A stretch of 64,000 bases of DNA from Marinobacterium rhizophilum (lineage in GTDB: Bacteria; Pseudomonadota; Gammaproteobacteria; Pseudomonadales; Balneatricaceae), in NCBI RefSeq assembly GCF_024397915.1, contig NZ_CP073347.1:186001-250000 (forward strand), read 5' to 3'. Positions 43,053-52,618 of the stretch are shown piece after piece (position 1 is the first letter of the stretch; every line of letters starts with the position of its first letter). The notes beneath the pieces are model-generated. The model saw only the letters and a program-made list of their open reading frames with translations, was not told the DNA's origin and made no database searches. Position numbers and translations under genes: made by a program.

Positions 43053-45134
43053 ATGCGTAGTAAATATCGTCTGGGTGTGGATGCCGGCGGCACCTTCACC
43101 GACTTCGTGCTAGCTGAGAAGACTGGCGACGTGCGGGTCTTCAAGAGTCCGTCTACCCCCCACGACGGCACTATTGCCATCAAGGCGGGCCTAGCTCAGA
43201 TCAGTGAGGCACTGGGTGAATCTGTGGAGTCGATTATCCAGCAGTGTGACCTTTGCATCAACGGCACCACGGTGGCGCTGAATGCGCTGATTGAGCAGAA
43301 GGGAGCTAAGGTCGGCTTGCTGTGTACTGCTGGTCATGAAGACAGCATCGAGATCCGCCTCGGTCACAAGGAGGAGGGCTACCGTTACGATGCCGATTTC
43401 CCTCCGGCCCATATGATCGTACCACGCTATCTGCGTAGGCCGATTCCGGGGCGTGTTTTAGTTGATGGGTCGGAGCACACACCTCTGGATGAGGCGGCAG
43501 TGCGCGAGGCCGTGCGCTATTTCAAGGAAGAGGGCGTCGAAAGTGTGGCTATCTCCTTTGTCTGGGCCGTGCGAAACCCTGATCACGAACGCCGTGCCCG
43601 TGAGATCGTGCAGGAGATGATGCCAGGCGTGTTCGTCTGCACTGGTACCGAGGTTGATCCGCAGGTGCGTGAATACACCCGCACTTCCACTACCGTTGTC
43701 AACGCTTACCTGAGTCCAGTGATGCGGCGCTATGTCGAACGTATCGACGACTATTTCCGCTCATTGGGCGTGCGTCATCCGGTGCGCTACTTCCAGTCCA
43801 ACGGGGGGCTGGCCATCGGCGAAGCGATGCAGGGGCGGGCGGTGAATGCCATCAACTCGGGGCCTGCATCGGCGCCGCAGGCGGGGCTCTACGTCGCCAA
43901 ACCCTTTGATATCGATAATGTGATTACCGTTGATATGGGTGGCACCTCGTTCGATATCACTCTGACTAAGGGAGGGCAGACCAACCTGAATAAGAACATC
44001 GACTTCCTGCGTTATCGCATCGGTGTGCCGATGATCCAGGTCGAGACCCTCGGTGCCGGTGGCGGCTCCATTTGCCAAGTGGACGAATACGGCATGTTGC
44101 AGGTGGGGCCTGAGAGCGCCGGGGCGACCCCGGGGCCAGTCTGTTATGGTAAGGGCGGCACCCGGCCCACGGTGACAGATGCCAACCTAGTGCTGGGTTA
44201 TCTGAACCCCAAGGCTGTACTTGGTGGGTCTATCCGGCTGGATGCTGAGGCGGCCCTCGAGGCGGTGCGCGAGCATGTTGCCGAGCCTCTGGGTATCAGT
44301 GTCGAGCGAGCTGCCTATGGCATCAGCACCATTGTTAACCTCAATATGGTCAGCGGCATCCGTCGAGTCTCAATCGAGCGTGGTTATGATCCGCGGGATT
44401 TCGCCCTGGTCTGCGCCGGTGGCGCTGCAGGCATGCATATTACTGCGTTGGCGGAGGAGATCGGCAGCAATACAGTGCTTGTACCTAAGGTAGCGTCGGT
44501 GTTCTGTGCCTTTGGTCAGATCATTTCCGATGTACGCTACAATTATATGGCCACTGAACCGATGCGCCTTGATGGCACGGCTAACCTAGATACGCTCAAC
44601 ACGCGCTTTGATGACTTGGAGCAGCGGGGTACCCAGCACCTGCAGGCAGACGGTTTTGCGCCGGAGGATATATCGGCCTCGCGCAGCGCTGAAATGCGCT
44701 ATGTCGGCCAGATCCATGAGTGTAGTGTAGATATAGCAGGGGGGGTGATTACGCAGGATAGGATTACGACTATTCTGGCTGATTTCCACAAGCGGCATGA
44801 GGAATTGTATACCTATGCTGAGCCGCATAATCCGGTGGAGCTGGTCAATATTGAGACCACGCTGGTCGGGCAGGTCAGCAAACCTCCAGTGCGTAAACTC
44901 ACCCCCTCGGGTTGCACACTTAACGATGCTCTGACCGAAACCCGGCCGATGTTGTTCGACGGTGAGGGCCATTGGGTCGATACACCGGTCTATGCTGGCG
45001 AGCGACTGGATCCGGGTATCTCGGTTGAAGGTCCGGCGGTGGTGGAAGAGCCGACGACTAATATCGTCGTGCGTCCTGGCTGGACGTTAGTGCTTGAGCC
45101 TAACAACTGCTATCGCATCACGCGAGAGGGATAG
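43053..45134 (+). CDS. HyuA/OplA-like lactamase subunit (hydantoinase A/oxoprolinase family)
   Basis: 693 aa from ATG 43053 (GAGGATAATAAT upstream; the frame is open further upstream inside HyuB). N-terminal RLGVDAGGTFTDFVLAEK is the actin-like ATP-binding start; INGTTVALNALIEQKGAKVG, TEVDPQVREYTRTSTTVVNA and ITVDMGGTSFDITLTKGG follow. HyuA supplies ATP-dependent activation of the cyclic amide, and HyuB completes the ring-opening site. Family length is about 690. It pairs with HyuB upstream. Confidence 0.83.
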   Translation: MRSKYRLGVDAGGTFTDFVLAEKTGDVRVFKSPSTPHDGTIAIKAGLAQISEALGESVESIIQQCDLCINGTTVALNALIEQKGAKVGLLCTAGHEDSIEIRLGHKEEGYRYDADFPPAHMIVPRYLRRPIPGRVLVDGSEHTPLDEAAVREAVRYFKEEGVESVAISFVWAVRNPDHERRAREIVQEMMPGVFVCTGTEVDPQVREYTRTSTTVVNAYLSPVMRRYVERIDDYFRSLGVRHPVRYFQSNGGLAIGEAMQGRAVNAINSGPASAPQAGLYVAKPFDIDNVITVDMGGTSFDITLTKGGQTNLNKNIDFLRYRIGVPMIQVETLGAGGGSICQVDEYGMLQVGPESAGATPGPVCYGKGGTRPTVTDANLVLGYLNPKAVLGGSIRLDAEAALEAVREHVAEPLGISVERAAYGISTIVNLNMVSGIRRVSIERGYDPRDFALVCAGGAAGMHITALAEEIGSNTVLVPKVASVFCAFGQIISDVRYNYMATEPMRLDGTANLDTLNTRFDDLEQRGTQHLQADGFAPEDISASRSAEMRYVGQIHECSVDIAGGVITQDRITTILADFHKRHEELYTYAEPHNPVELVNIETTLVGQVSKPPVRKLTPSGCTLNDALTETRPMLFDGEGHWVDTPVYAGERLDPGISVEGPAVVEEPTTNIVVRPGWTLVLEPNNCYRITREG

Positions 45135-45155
45135 GAAGCACTCGTACCACGAGCC

Positions 45156-45177
45156 AACCCCGGAGCCTCCCGGGGTT
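45156..45177 (+). terminator. Weak terminator-like hairpin after HyuA
   Basis: AACCCCGG-AGCCTC-CCGGGGTT, 8-bp perfect stem 22 nt past the stop codon but with no T-run (AGTTCG follows). It may end transcription poorly or protect mRNA. Confidence 0.35.
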
Positions 45178-45279
45178 AGTTCGTAAACGGGTGTTAGGGA
45201 TGTACACGCGCCGCTCCGGGACCTTTGGAGCTGGCGGCATCGCAAGGAGCATATATAGCTAGAATAAGAGGGTGCTCAA

Positions 45280-46239
45280 ATGCACAAAAGTTACAGCACT
45301 AGCCTGATTCCACGTGCCGAACGGGCAGGGTACTGGCGTGAGGTGATCGACAAGACTTACTTCCCGCTCGCGCTGGATTTTCGCGAGCCGGATACTTTTA
45401 ACGGTTCGCTGTCGTGCTGGAACCTAGAGCAAATTAGCATTTCCCGGTTGGAGACCTCTCCGACCCGTTACCGGCGCAATGCCCGCAATATCAGCAAAGA
45501 TGAAGACAATAGCCCCTTTTTGATTACCATCCCGCAACTGCAGCCGGTCGATTTCAGCCAAGATCGCCACAAGGTTATTTGCAATCCGGGTTCTTTCATA
45601 CTTGAGCGCAGCGACCTGCCCTATGAGTTTAGCTATGCTCGGGACAATCAGCTCTGGGTGCTGCGGGTGCCTGACGCCAATCTGCGCACTCGGGTGCGGA
45701 CGCCAGAGCGCTTTCTGTATATGGAGTTCAGTCTGCAGCAGGGCGCCGGGGCACTGTTTTCGGATTTTCTAGGAAGCGTGATCAGGCAAGTACCGTATCT
45801 TGGCGCCCAGGGTACGGGCCTGGCCAGTCAGCAGCTGCTGGAATTGCTGGCACTGACACTGGAGGATGACGACCGGGTTATTGCCAGTGGTGAGGCCTGC
45901 GTAAGCAATGCTCACCTGATGCGAATCGAACACTTCGTACGCGAGAACATCACCAACCCGGACTTGTCTCCGGAGCTGATCGCCTCGGCGTGCCAGATTT
46001 CGACACGCTACATGCACAAGCTTTTCCAAGGCTCAGGGCAGACGGTTAGTCAGTGGATCAAGGAAGTTCGGCTTCAGGCGGCGATGAACGATATCAGGAG
46101 CGGCTCGTCGAATGTGACCCTGGCCGAGGTTGCCTATAAATGGGGCTTCGCAGACCAGGCTCATTTCTGCCGTTCGTTCAAGTCACGCTTCGGTTGTACC
46201 GCCAGGGAAGCCCGAGAGTCCGCTCGGGAGGACCTGTAG
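45280..46239 (+). CDS. AraC-family transcriptional regulator
   Basis: 319 aa, ATG 45280. The C-terminal 100 residues are the double helix-turn-helix (LSPELIASACQISTRYMHKL, then VTLAEVAYKWGFADQAHFCR). The N-terminal part (about 1-200) is an AraC-binding-like domain as in FeaR/XylS relatives. It lies between HyuBA and the NCS1 permease and is closed by a strong terminator. By analogy with OplR, which is AraC-type and senses lactams, it is the likely activator of the HyuBA genes. No operator could be assigned. Confidence 0.85.
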   Translation: MHKSYSTSLIPRAERAGYWREVIDKTYFPLALDFREPDTFNGSLSCWNLEQISISRLETSPTRYRRNARNISKDEDNSPFLITIPQLQPVDFSQDRHKVICNPGSFILERSDLPYEFSYARDNQLWVLRVPDANLRTRVRTPERFLYMEFSLQQGAGALFSDFLGSVIRQVPYLGAQGTGLASQQLLELLALTLEDDDRVIASGEACVSNAHLMRIEHFVRENITNPDLSPELIASACQISTRYMHKLFQGSGQTVSQWIKEVRLQAAMNDIRSGSSNVTLAEVAYKWGFADQAHFCRSFKSRFGCTAREARESAREDL

Positions 46240-46283
46240 AAAGGGAAAATAATTGAGCAGGGAACAACGTACTCTATTTACCC

Positions 46284-46308
46284 ACCGGACTTTGTCCGGT
46301 TTTTTTTT
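46284..46308 (+). terminator. Rho-independent terminator of the AraC gene
   Basis: ACCGGAC-TTT-GTCCGGT stem followed by TTTTTTTT, 45 nt after the stop codon. Confidence 0.9.
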
Positions 46309-46429
46309 GAGCTAGATTTGGGCTCATAGGTACAGTGCAGTGCAATAGATCGTACGCTATCGGTCAATTATCTATTTTCTATCTCTTGTACTTTTGGATG
46401 GTCTTAATCCAACAAGAAAGAGAGACATC

Positions 46430-47788
46430 ATGGCTGGAAATATAAAATTAGACGGCAGCACGGCCGATTATTCCGCAGAGGCCGTACCCCATGGGGAACG
46501 AATGAAAAAGCACTCCCTGACCATGGCCTGGTGGGCCATCTGTAGTGCCATGTTCTGGCTGGTGGTCGCAGCTACTCTGGCGATGAACTTCGGCACCCTC
46601 AATGCGATTATCGGGCTGGTGTTGTCGGTGATCACTTTTGGTGTTGTTAACGGGATTATCGCCCGTTATGCCATCAAGACCGGACTTTCGGTAGCCTTGT
46701 TTTCCCGCGTACTGTTCGGTCATCTGGGTGCGAGTCTCGCGACCCTGATATTTTTCGCCACGGCGATCTATTACAGCGTGTTTGAAGGTTCTGTGATCGC
46801 GGTGGCGATACAGAGCTATTTCCCGTCGCTGACGCTGAACGAGGCTTACTTGCTGGTGGTTTTCTATAGCGTGCCGTTGGTCTTTGGCAGTGTCCAGAAC
46901 TGGCTTGATAAATTCAACGGCGTACTGCTACCTTTTTATATATTGGGTCTGATTGCCGCAGTGGTAATGTCAATTTGGGCGTTCGGTTATTCCAACGACT
47001 GGCTGACTATGGGGCCTGAAACAGGACCTGTTGAGAATGGCTGGTGGAACTGCTTTACCTACTTTATGGGTGTTTGGATCCTGATGATGTATACGTGGGA
47101 TTACGCCCGCTTCGGACATCAGGGCGACGCGGATTACCATGCCAAGGTCAATTTTGGCATGCCGTTCTATCTGTTTACTTTCCTGGTCAATGGCCTTGTT
47201 GGTATTTTCCTGGTGGCAACCATTCCGACCGAGGGCGGCTTGTCAGAAGTGTCCGTAGTACTGGCCATCATTCAGCTGATGGGCATCTGGGGGCTGCTGT
47301 TTGTCTGGGTCAGCCAGACACGGATTAACACAGCCAACTTTTACCTGGCCGCAGAAAACATGCAGGCATTTTTCGAGCGCTTCGGCCTGGTCCGGGTTCC
47401 GCGCTTTGCCTGGGCCATGGCGGTGGGTGCCGTGGTGTATTTTCTGATGCGCCTGAATGTGTTCAGTTTCATTCTGCAGGCGCTGGCGTATCAGGGCATC
47501 TTTGTCGTGGCCTGGGTGGCAATCGCGCTGGCTCATATATTTTCGCCCCGTTACGACCAGCTGTTCGATGGTCGTATCGAGTATCAGCTCGACCGCGTCA
47601 CTGCGCTTAACCCCTGCGGTCTGATTGCCTGGTTCCTCGCAGCCGGACTCGGAATTCTGTTACTCAATTACGGTAATGCGGAGCTGGCCCTGTTTGCCTC
47701 ACCGGTGACCTTTGTCGTAGCGTTCTGCAGTTACTGGCTGCTGCTCAACAGTGCCAGGCAGCACTGGTTCGTCAAAGCCGAAGCCTGA
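46430..47788 (+). CDS. NCS1-type permease (cytosine/hydantoin/lactam uptake)
   Basis: 452 aa from ATG 46430 (GAAAGAGAGACATC upstream). Twelve hydrophobic segments; family-like stretches HSLTMAWWAICSAMFWLVVA, NWLDKFNGVLLPFYILG and YTWDYARFGH. NCS1 carriers (CodB, Mhp1) import nucleobases and hydantoins with H+ or Na+. Placed after HyuBA-AraC, it would import the cyclic amide that HyuBA opens. Its own promoter lies after the AraC terminator. Confidence 0.8.
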   Translation: MAGNIKLDGSTADYSAEAVPHGERMKKHSLTMAWWAICSAMFWLVVAATLAMNFGTLNAIIGLVLSVITFGVVNGIIARYAIKTGLSVALFSRVLFGHLGASLATLIFFATAIYYSVFEGSVIAVAIQSYFPSLTLNEAYLLVVFYSVPLVFGSVQNWLDKFNGVLLPFYILGLIAAVVMSIWAFGYSNDWLTMGPETGPVENGWWNCFTYFMGVWILMMYTWDYARFGHQGDADYHAKVNFGMPFYLFTFLVNGLVGIFLVATIPTEGGLSEVSVVLAIIQLMGIWGLLFVWVSQTRINTANFYLAAENMQAFFERFGLVRVPRFAWAMAVGAVVYFLMRLNVFSFILQALAYQGIFVVAWVAIALAHIFSPRYDQLFDGRIEYQLDRVTALNPCGLIAWFLAAGLGILLLNYGNAELALFASPVTFVVAFCSYWLLLNSARQHWFVKAEA

Positions 47789-47834
47789 GCGCCGTAAAAC
47801 CGGGACTCCAGTATACACGTCTTCCTCCTGGTCT

Positions 47835-47876
47835 GTAGTCAGGGCGACCCTTGGGGGCGCCCTGACTACCTTGTTT
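47835..47876 (+). terminator. Terminator after the NCS1 permease gene
   Basis: GTAGTCAGGGCG (47835-47846) pairs perfectly with CGCCCTGACTAC (47858-47869), followed by CTTGTTT; 47 nt past the stop codon. Confidence 0.7.
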
Positions 47877-48184
47877 AATACGCAGGATTTCTGTCTGGGA
47901 AAGCACTGGCTGGTGTTTGGCTCTTAGCTATTCCGGCGCTGTCATGTGCAAAGCACAAAGGTCCCCGGCCAACTGATATATGAAATAGGTTTTGGCCTGC
48001 ACTGGGGTATCTTGCCGCGCCTAACTGAGTTTGGGCTGTAATGATTCAAAAGCTACCTCAAATCGATTTTTCCTTCGCTACGACCGGTCAAGCCCGACAA
48101 GCTTCTAGCTCTTGCTTTTGAATATGGCAGAAGCTCAGCGGCGGGTGCAAGGGGCAAGATTTAACAAGTCGACAAGCGGGCTGG

Positions 48185-48343
48185 GGTTATTAACCTGGCT
48201 GGCAAATAGGTTCCCTCCCTATTTGCCAGTCACCCCACAAAAACAGGCGCAAGTGCGTGGACGTGCTTGTTTTTGTGGGGTTCGCATTGGCCTGCGGACA
48301 ATGATGAAACATCCCTGTTTCATGTATTAACCCGCCGGGTTAA
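48185..48343 (+). repeat. Multi-hairpin dispersed repeat, copy 2 (best preserved)
   Basis: Consecutive inverted repeats: GGTTATTAACC; CTGGCAAATAGG with CCTATTTGCCAG; CCCCACAAAAACAGGC with GCTTGTTTTTGTGGGG around a GTGCGTGGAC loop; CATTGGCC/GGACAATG; GAAACA-TCCC-TGTTTC; and TTAACCCG-C-CGGGTTAA. The same order is seen in copies 1 and 3. Confidence 0.78.
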
Positions 48344-48713
48344 TATACAATTCCCCGGAATTTGCAGACTCATCTTCGGAATTAGTCTGAGGCTCATTTC
48401 CCGGAACTCGCTGCGCTCCTCCATATATGGTCTTCTTCCGTGTGCAAGGCGCTGGATCTCGATATCAGGGACAGGTTGCTGCCATGTTTCCGGCCTGTTG
48501 TTGAAGCCACTCGTGCGGCTTCTGGCCTTGATGAGCATTCGCGTATACCGTCCTTATCAGGCTATCGTTCTCGCAGAACGTTGGAATGGCCAGGTTTTCA
48601 GTATGCTGGATTGACCTGTAGAGTCATCGAGGGTCTTTTGCCTTCGCAACCCTGGGTGGATTTATCAGCCTCTGTTGCTCTGCTCACGCACTGCTTTTTC
48701 GTGGATTCGCCGG

Positions 48714-48941
48714 TCACACTACCGCTTTGGGGTGGTAATACTCGCCGTGCGCCACGATGACCCAGGCAGTCCTGACCATTTTATTCGCCAGCGCCTTGGT
48801 CGCCTTGTTGAAACCGCGCGTCGTGACCAACCGATTGATTCACTGGCTCAGTGGATCATCTTTACGGCCCGCCTGTGCAACTACCGCGCGGGCACCGTGC
48901 ACTACCTGAGATCCTTTATCTTGGCGTATTGTGACGCCGGT
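48714..48941 (-). pseudogene. IS110-family transposase C-terminal remnant
   Basis: One minus-strand frame gives TGVTIRQDK, VVHGARAVVAQAGRKDDPLS, a TGA stop at 48842-48840 where Trp is expected, then INRLVTRRGFNKATKALANK and MVRTAWVIVAHGEYYHP. These are the conserved transposase_20 features at the C terminus of IS110/IS116 transposases. The nonsense codon and missing N terminus make it inactive. Confidence 0.78.
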
Positions 48942-49256
48942 TGGAGTGGGGAGGAGACCATCTCATCAGGCTGCGGGCAGCGAAGCGCTTGAGGGCGATG
49001 ATAAGGTTCTCCAGGGCAGCAAACGTTCGTCGCGAGGCGAGCCTCCTACCGGTTAGGTTTAGCAGCCTGGTGCTGTCCGTGGCTTTTGTAGGTTGATGAG
49101 CGCAGCGAATTCCGACTAGCGCCTCGCAGTAGTGGGGTTGTGAAGAGCAGCAAGGGGCAATGTTAAAAGCGCAAAAGTCGACAGGTGGACACCCTGCGAG
49201 GCTTGAATAGCGATATTAAATCGCAAGAATTAAATCAGTAGTTGAAGAGCAGTGTG

Positions 49257-49278
49257 GAGGGGCCTGAGTCGGCCCCTC
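49257..49278 (-). terminator. Terminator-like hairpin after lhgO
   Basis: GAGGGGCC-TGAGTC-GGCCCCTC, perfect 8-bp stem 22 nt beyond the lhgO stop. The minus-strand side lacks a T-run, so efficiency is uncertain. Confidence 0.45.
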
Positions 49279-49299
49279 GGTTGGTTCTTTTGGGTTCTT

Positions 49300-50523
49300 T
49301 CAGGCAACCCGTGTGTCGGTCGGAGTGTCCAGACTAAACTGTTTAATGGCGGTTGCGATAATATGCCGGCCGATCGGTAGCGCCGAGGTGGCAGCGGGGG
49401 ACGGCGCATTGCAGACGTTGATGGTGCGGGCGCTATTGACGAACAGGAAGTCGTCGACCAGTTTGCCGTCGTGAGATACCGCCTGTGCCCGCACGCCGGC
49501 CGGGTAGGGCAGCAGGTCGGCTTTTTCGATTATGGGGCAGTACTTGCGCACCAGTTTCAGGTAACCTCCCTTGTGCAGTGAGTTTTTCAGTTCGGTGAGG
49601 CCTGGTCCCAAATTCTGCTTCAGTACCTTGATTATGCCCGGATAGGACAAGGTTTCGAGGCTGTCCCGCAGCGAAATGTCGGTCTTGCGGTAACCCTCCC
49701 GTTTCCAGGCCAGTACCGCATTGGGACCGACTGTGACGCTGCCATCGATCATCCGCGTCAGATGAACCCCAAGAAACGGCATCGAAGGATCGGGAACCGG
49801 ATAGATCAGGTGGTTGACGATCTGATTGTGTTCGGGCTTGAGCCTGAAGTATTCGCCGCGGAACGGGCATATCTGGAATGAGGGCTTCTGACCGAGCATA
49901 CGCACGATACGGTCGGCCATAAGGCCGGAGCAGGAAATCATATAGCGACTGCTGAAGGTGTCCTGGCGGGTCTGGACCTGTACCTCTGACGCCCGCTCCT
50001 CAATGTCGGTGACGGTACTGTTGAAGTGGATCTCGCCCCCCATGGCACTGAACTCGCGTCCCATCGCCTCGGTGACGGCGCGGTAATCGACAATGCCGCT
50101 CGAGGGGACGAAGATACCACCCATGCCGGTGATATTGGGTTCACGTTCCTTCATTTCGCCGGCACTGAGCCAGTAGCGTTCTAGGCCGTTGGCCTCGGTG
50201 CGCTCCCACAAGGTCTTCATGCGCTCCATTTCCAGCGCATTGGTGGCCACCAGCAGTTTGCCGCATGTCTGGTACGGAATGCCGTGACTGTCGCAAAAGG
50301 CCTTGGTATCGCGGTTGCCTTCGAGGCAGAACTTCGCCTTCAGGCTGCCCGGGGTATAGTAGACGCCGGCATGGATCACGCCGCTGTTATGGCCTGTCTG
50401 ATGCTCGGCCAGCCGGGACTCTTTTTCGAGGACCAGGACCTTGCGCTCGGGAAAGGCTTTCAGCAGTTGCATGGCCGTCGACATGCCCACGATGCCGCCG
50501 CCAATGATGATGAAATCGTACAT
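49300..50523 (-). CDS. lhgO: L-2-hydroxyglutarate oxidase/dehydrogenase
   Basis: 407 aa from ATG 50523, with GAGGTCAGG just upstream. DAO-type FAD enzyme: MYDFIIIGGGIVGMSTAMQL at the N terminus, EKESRLAEHQTGHNSGVIH and VYYTPGSLKAKFCLEGNRD, all LhgO-like. It oxidises L-2-hydroxyglutarate to 2-oxoglutarate and passes electrons to the quinone pool. The upstream csiD/glaH gene makes its substrate, as in the E. coli glaH-lhgO operon. The 154-nt gap between the two genes has no clear terminator. Confidence 0.88.
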   Translation of the reverse strand: MYDFIIIGGGIVGMSTAMQLLKAFPERKVLVLEKESRLAEHQTGHNSGVIHAGVYYTPGSLKAKFCLEGNRDTKAFCDSHGIPYQTCGKLLVATNALEMERMKTLWERTEANGLERYWLSAGEMKEREPNITGMGGIFVPSSGIVDYRAVTEAMGREFSAMGGEIHFNSTVTDIEERASEVQVQTRQDTFSSRYMISCSGLMADRIVRMLGQKPSFQICPFRGEYFRLKPEHNQIVNHLIYPVPDPSMPFLGVHLTRMIDGSVTVGPNAVLAWKREGYRKTDISLRDSLETLSYPGIIKVLKQNLGPGLTELKNSLHKGGYLKLVRKYCPIIEKADLLPYPAGVRAQAVSHDGKLVDDFLFVNSARTINVCNAPSPAATSALPIGRHIIATAIKQFSLDTPTDTRVA

Positions 50524-50677
50524 CCTGACCTCATTTTTCGATCGCTTGGGCCACCGGTGCTGGTGGCCAGGAGGTTGATGCAGCCCGGCCAAAGTCAATC
50601 ACGGGCTGGACCGCTTAGATTGCAGGGCAATAGTCAACGCCGTTGGCGGCTCACGTTTGCCCTGTTCAGACGTTCGC

Positions 50678-51658
50678 TTACTGGCCCGGGTTGCGCAGGA
50701 CCTTGGCGTGGGTGAAGTAGCCGCGTTGACGCATCAATTCGCGACGCAGCCCATCGTGCGGCGTGAACTTGTCCCGGCCGTGCAGCCAGCAATGGTTGTT
50801 CATCAGCAGAAAGCTGCCAACTGGTACCGGAATGGACAGTTTGTGTGTGCTGCCTTCCAGGGCATCGGACAGATCGGCCAGCCAGGTGCCTTCTGCGAAG
50901 TCTTTCGGCTGCACGAACTGATCAATATAGGACATGATCGGCCGACCCAGGTTGTCGACATCGAACACCGGATGGAAAACGTCCTTGCGGGTATTCTTGC
51001 TCGGTGGTGCTGCCCAACGCATGACCCTGTGTGCCATGGGGTCGGTGTTGAAGCGCTCCAGATGTTCCCAGTCGTCAAGGTGCAGCAGCAGGGAGTTTCC
51101 GCCGTCCATGTTCTGTTCGTCGATCTTCAGCATCATCACGTAGTCGGTATCCTGCTCAACGTAGGTACCGTCATTGTGCAGTTCCATGACTCTATGCGGC
51201 TGGCGCAGGTAGCTATCGGAGTTGTCCACATTTTGCACGACGAAGCGAGCGTAATACTGTCCGCTCATTGCATCGAGGTTGGAGCGTCCGAACAGGTGCG
51301 CGACCGCCGTGGTGAGCTTGACCATCTCCTCCGCCTGCTCCACGCGTTCCAGCCCCTGCGGATTAATCAGTAGGGCACCGGTGGCACGGTCGGCTAGAGT
51401 CTCAATCAGCAGAGGCTGGAGCTGGTTGCCGCAGAGGTCGTCCAGAATCTGGCCGGCCCGAAAACGCAGGAAAGACTTGTACTCCAGCGCCTGCACCGGG
51501 TATTCGGCCATGGCGTCAACGAATCGGCTGATAGTGTCGGCGGAGAAATCCAGCGACAGCAGGCGCTTGGAATAGTCACTCACTCTGAGGGTAAAGCCCT
51601 GATAATCAGTCGTTCTGTTCCGGTTAGCGGTGTGTTGGGCGGCAGCAGCTTGAGTCAT
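50678..51658 (-). CDS. glaH: Glutarate 2-hydroxylase (CsiD/GlaH), Fe(II)/2-oxoglutarate dioxygenase
   Basis: 326 aa, ATG 51658 after GAGGTTGCCACC. The metal triad is visible as ELHNDGTYV (H-x-D) and [12 protein letters not shown] (distal His), with an Arg in [10 protein letters not shown] for 2-oxoglutarate. [20 protein letters not shown] is CsiD-like. It converts glutarate to L-2-hydroxyglutarate while turning 2-oxoglutarate into succinate. It is divergent from a GntR regulator, as csiD is commonly linked to CsiR-type regulators. Confidence 0.88.
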   Translation of the reverse strand: MTQAAAAQHTANRNRTTDYQGFTLRVSDYSKRLLSLDFSADTISRFVDAMAEYPVQALEYKSFLRFRAGQILDDLCGNQLQPLLIETLADRATGALLINPQGLERVEQAEEMVKLTTAVAHLFGRSNLDAMSGQYYARFVVQNVDNSDSYLRQPHRVMELHNDGTYVEQDTDYVMMLKIDEQNMDGGNSLLLHLDDWEHLERFNTDPMAHRVMRWAAPPSKNTRKDVFHPVFDVDNLGRPIMSYIDQFVQPKDFAEGTWLADLSDALEGSTHKLSIPVPVGSFLLMNNHCWLHGRDKFTPHDGLRRELMRQRGYFTHAKVLRNPGQ

Positions 51659-51788
51659 GGTGGCAACCTCGAAATGTTAAGTGGTCGGTTTAGGTGGTAA
51701 TGTACTCGTTTTTTAAAAATATCTACATTTTTAAATTTCGTCAACAAAATATATGAATACATTCTTTCTATCAAGCGGATTCAGTAGG

Positions 51789-51794
51789 TATAAT
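51789..51794 (+). promoter_or_regulatory. Likely -10 box of the GntR regulator gene
   Basis: TATAAT 39 nt before the GntR ATG, in the AT-rich 174-nt region between divergent glaH and the regulator gene. A -35 (TTTCTA at 51765) is poor. The operator was not identified. Confidence 0.4.
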
Positions 51795-51832
51795 CGGCTT
51801 GCCATGAACTGATCCGGACTTTGTGACAAGCG

Positions 51833-52528
51833 ATGATGATGGAAGCTGAACGACAGAATCAGGCGGTGATTGCGTACGGGCTGCTCAAGCGAGACATTAC
51901 GAATGGGCTGTTTCGGCCAGGCGACAAACTGCTCATGAGTCACCTGAAGGAGCGCTATCAGATCGGTGGGGGGCCTATGCGCGAGGCGCTATCGCAACTT
52001 GTAGCCGAACGTATGGTCACGGCGGCCAGTCAGAGGGGCTTCCGGGTGGCGGAAATGTCACTGCGGGAGCTGAACGACATCTACGATGCACGAGCCCATC
52101 TCGAGGCAATGATTGTACGTTTGGCCGTTGAGCGCGGAGATGAACACTGGGAGGCCGAGGTAATCGGCAAGGCCCACACTCTGGCCAGTGTTGCAGAACT
52201 CCACAGTACCGATGAGATGATGAATCTCTGGGACAAACGACATAAGGAATTTCATACCGCCATCGCTCGGGGCTGCGGCTCGTCGAAGCTGCTTGAAGTG
52301 CGCGCGACCCTAATGGATCAGGCTGAACGCTATAGACAGCTTTGGTTACGCCAGACGGTCTTTTCCACTGCAGCACTGGCAAAAAAGCGTCTGGAACATG
52401 CAGCGATCGTAGAGGCGCTGCTTGAGCGCGATGCGCAGCGAGCAGGAACCCTGATGTTGGATCATTTGCTGACACCGGTGCCGATCATCACCGCGATCGT
52501 GCGCGAGGCGAAGCTTGCAAAGGAATAG
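51833..52528 (+). CDS. GntR-family regulator with FCD domain (CsiR-like)
   Basis: 231 aa, beginning MMMEAERQNQAVIAYGLLKR; the first of three ATGs is used and the ribosome site is weak. N-terminal winged HTH (DITNGLFRPGDKLLMSHLKE, then GGGPMREALSQLVAERMV). The C-terminal FCD domain has DARAHLEAMIVRLAVERG and LWDKRHKEFHTAIARGCGSS, the metal/ligand-binding face. Divergent from glaH, it is the probable glutarate-responsive repressor of glaH-lhgO. Confidence 0.83.
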   Translation: MMMEAERQNQAVIAYGLLKRDITNGLFRPGDKLLMSHLKERYQIGGGPMREALSQLVAERMVTAASQRGFRVAEMSLRELNDIYDARAHLEAMIVRLAVERGDEHWEAEVIGKAHTLASVAELHSTDEMMNLWDKRHKEFHTAIARGCGSSKLLEVRATLMDQAERYRQLWLRQTVFSTAALAKKRLEHAAIVEALLERDAQRAGTLMLDHLLTPVPIITAIVREAKLAKE

Positions 52529-52618
52529 CTCTGCGTATTTTGGCAGGAAGGCCCCGGACACTATGGCTACCGTAGCCTGAACAGTTCTGAACCACCTGAG
52601 TACCCTGATCGAGACTTA

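Larger units (their letters stand above)
47877..49256. other. 1.4-kb region of repeats and decayed mobile DNA
   Basis: No intact gene. It holds hairpin-repeat copy 2 (48185-48343), an IS110 transposase remnant (48714-48941) and, near 49088-49120, GTAGGTTGATGAGCGCAGCG, a REP-like sequence common in gammaproteobacteria. Segments 47890-48180 and 48344-48713 show nothing I can name. Confidence 0.6.

Noticed and set aside
48112..48330. 72-codon open frame
   Set aside because: It runs through hairpin-repeat copy 2, so the coding reading is accidental.
48344..48713. Further transposase sequence between repeat copy 2 and the IS110 remnant
   Set aside because: No frame on either strand gave recognisable transposase motifs.
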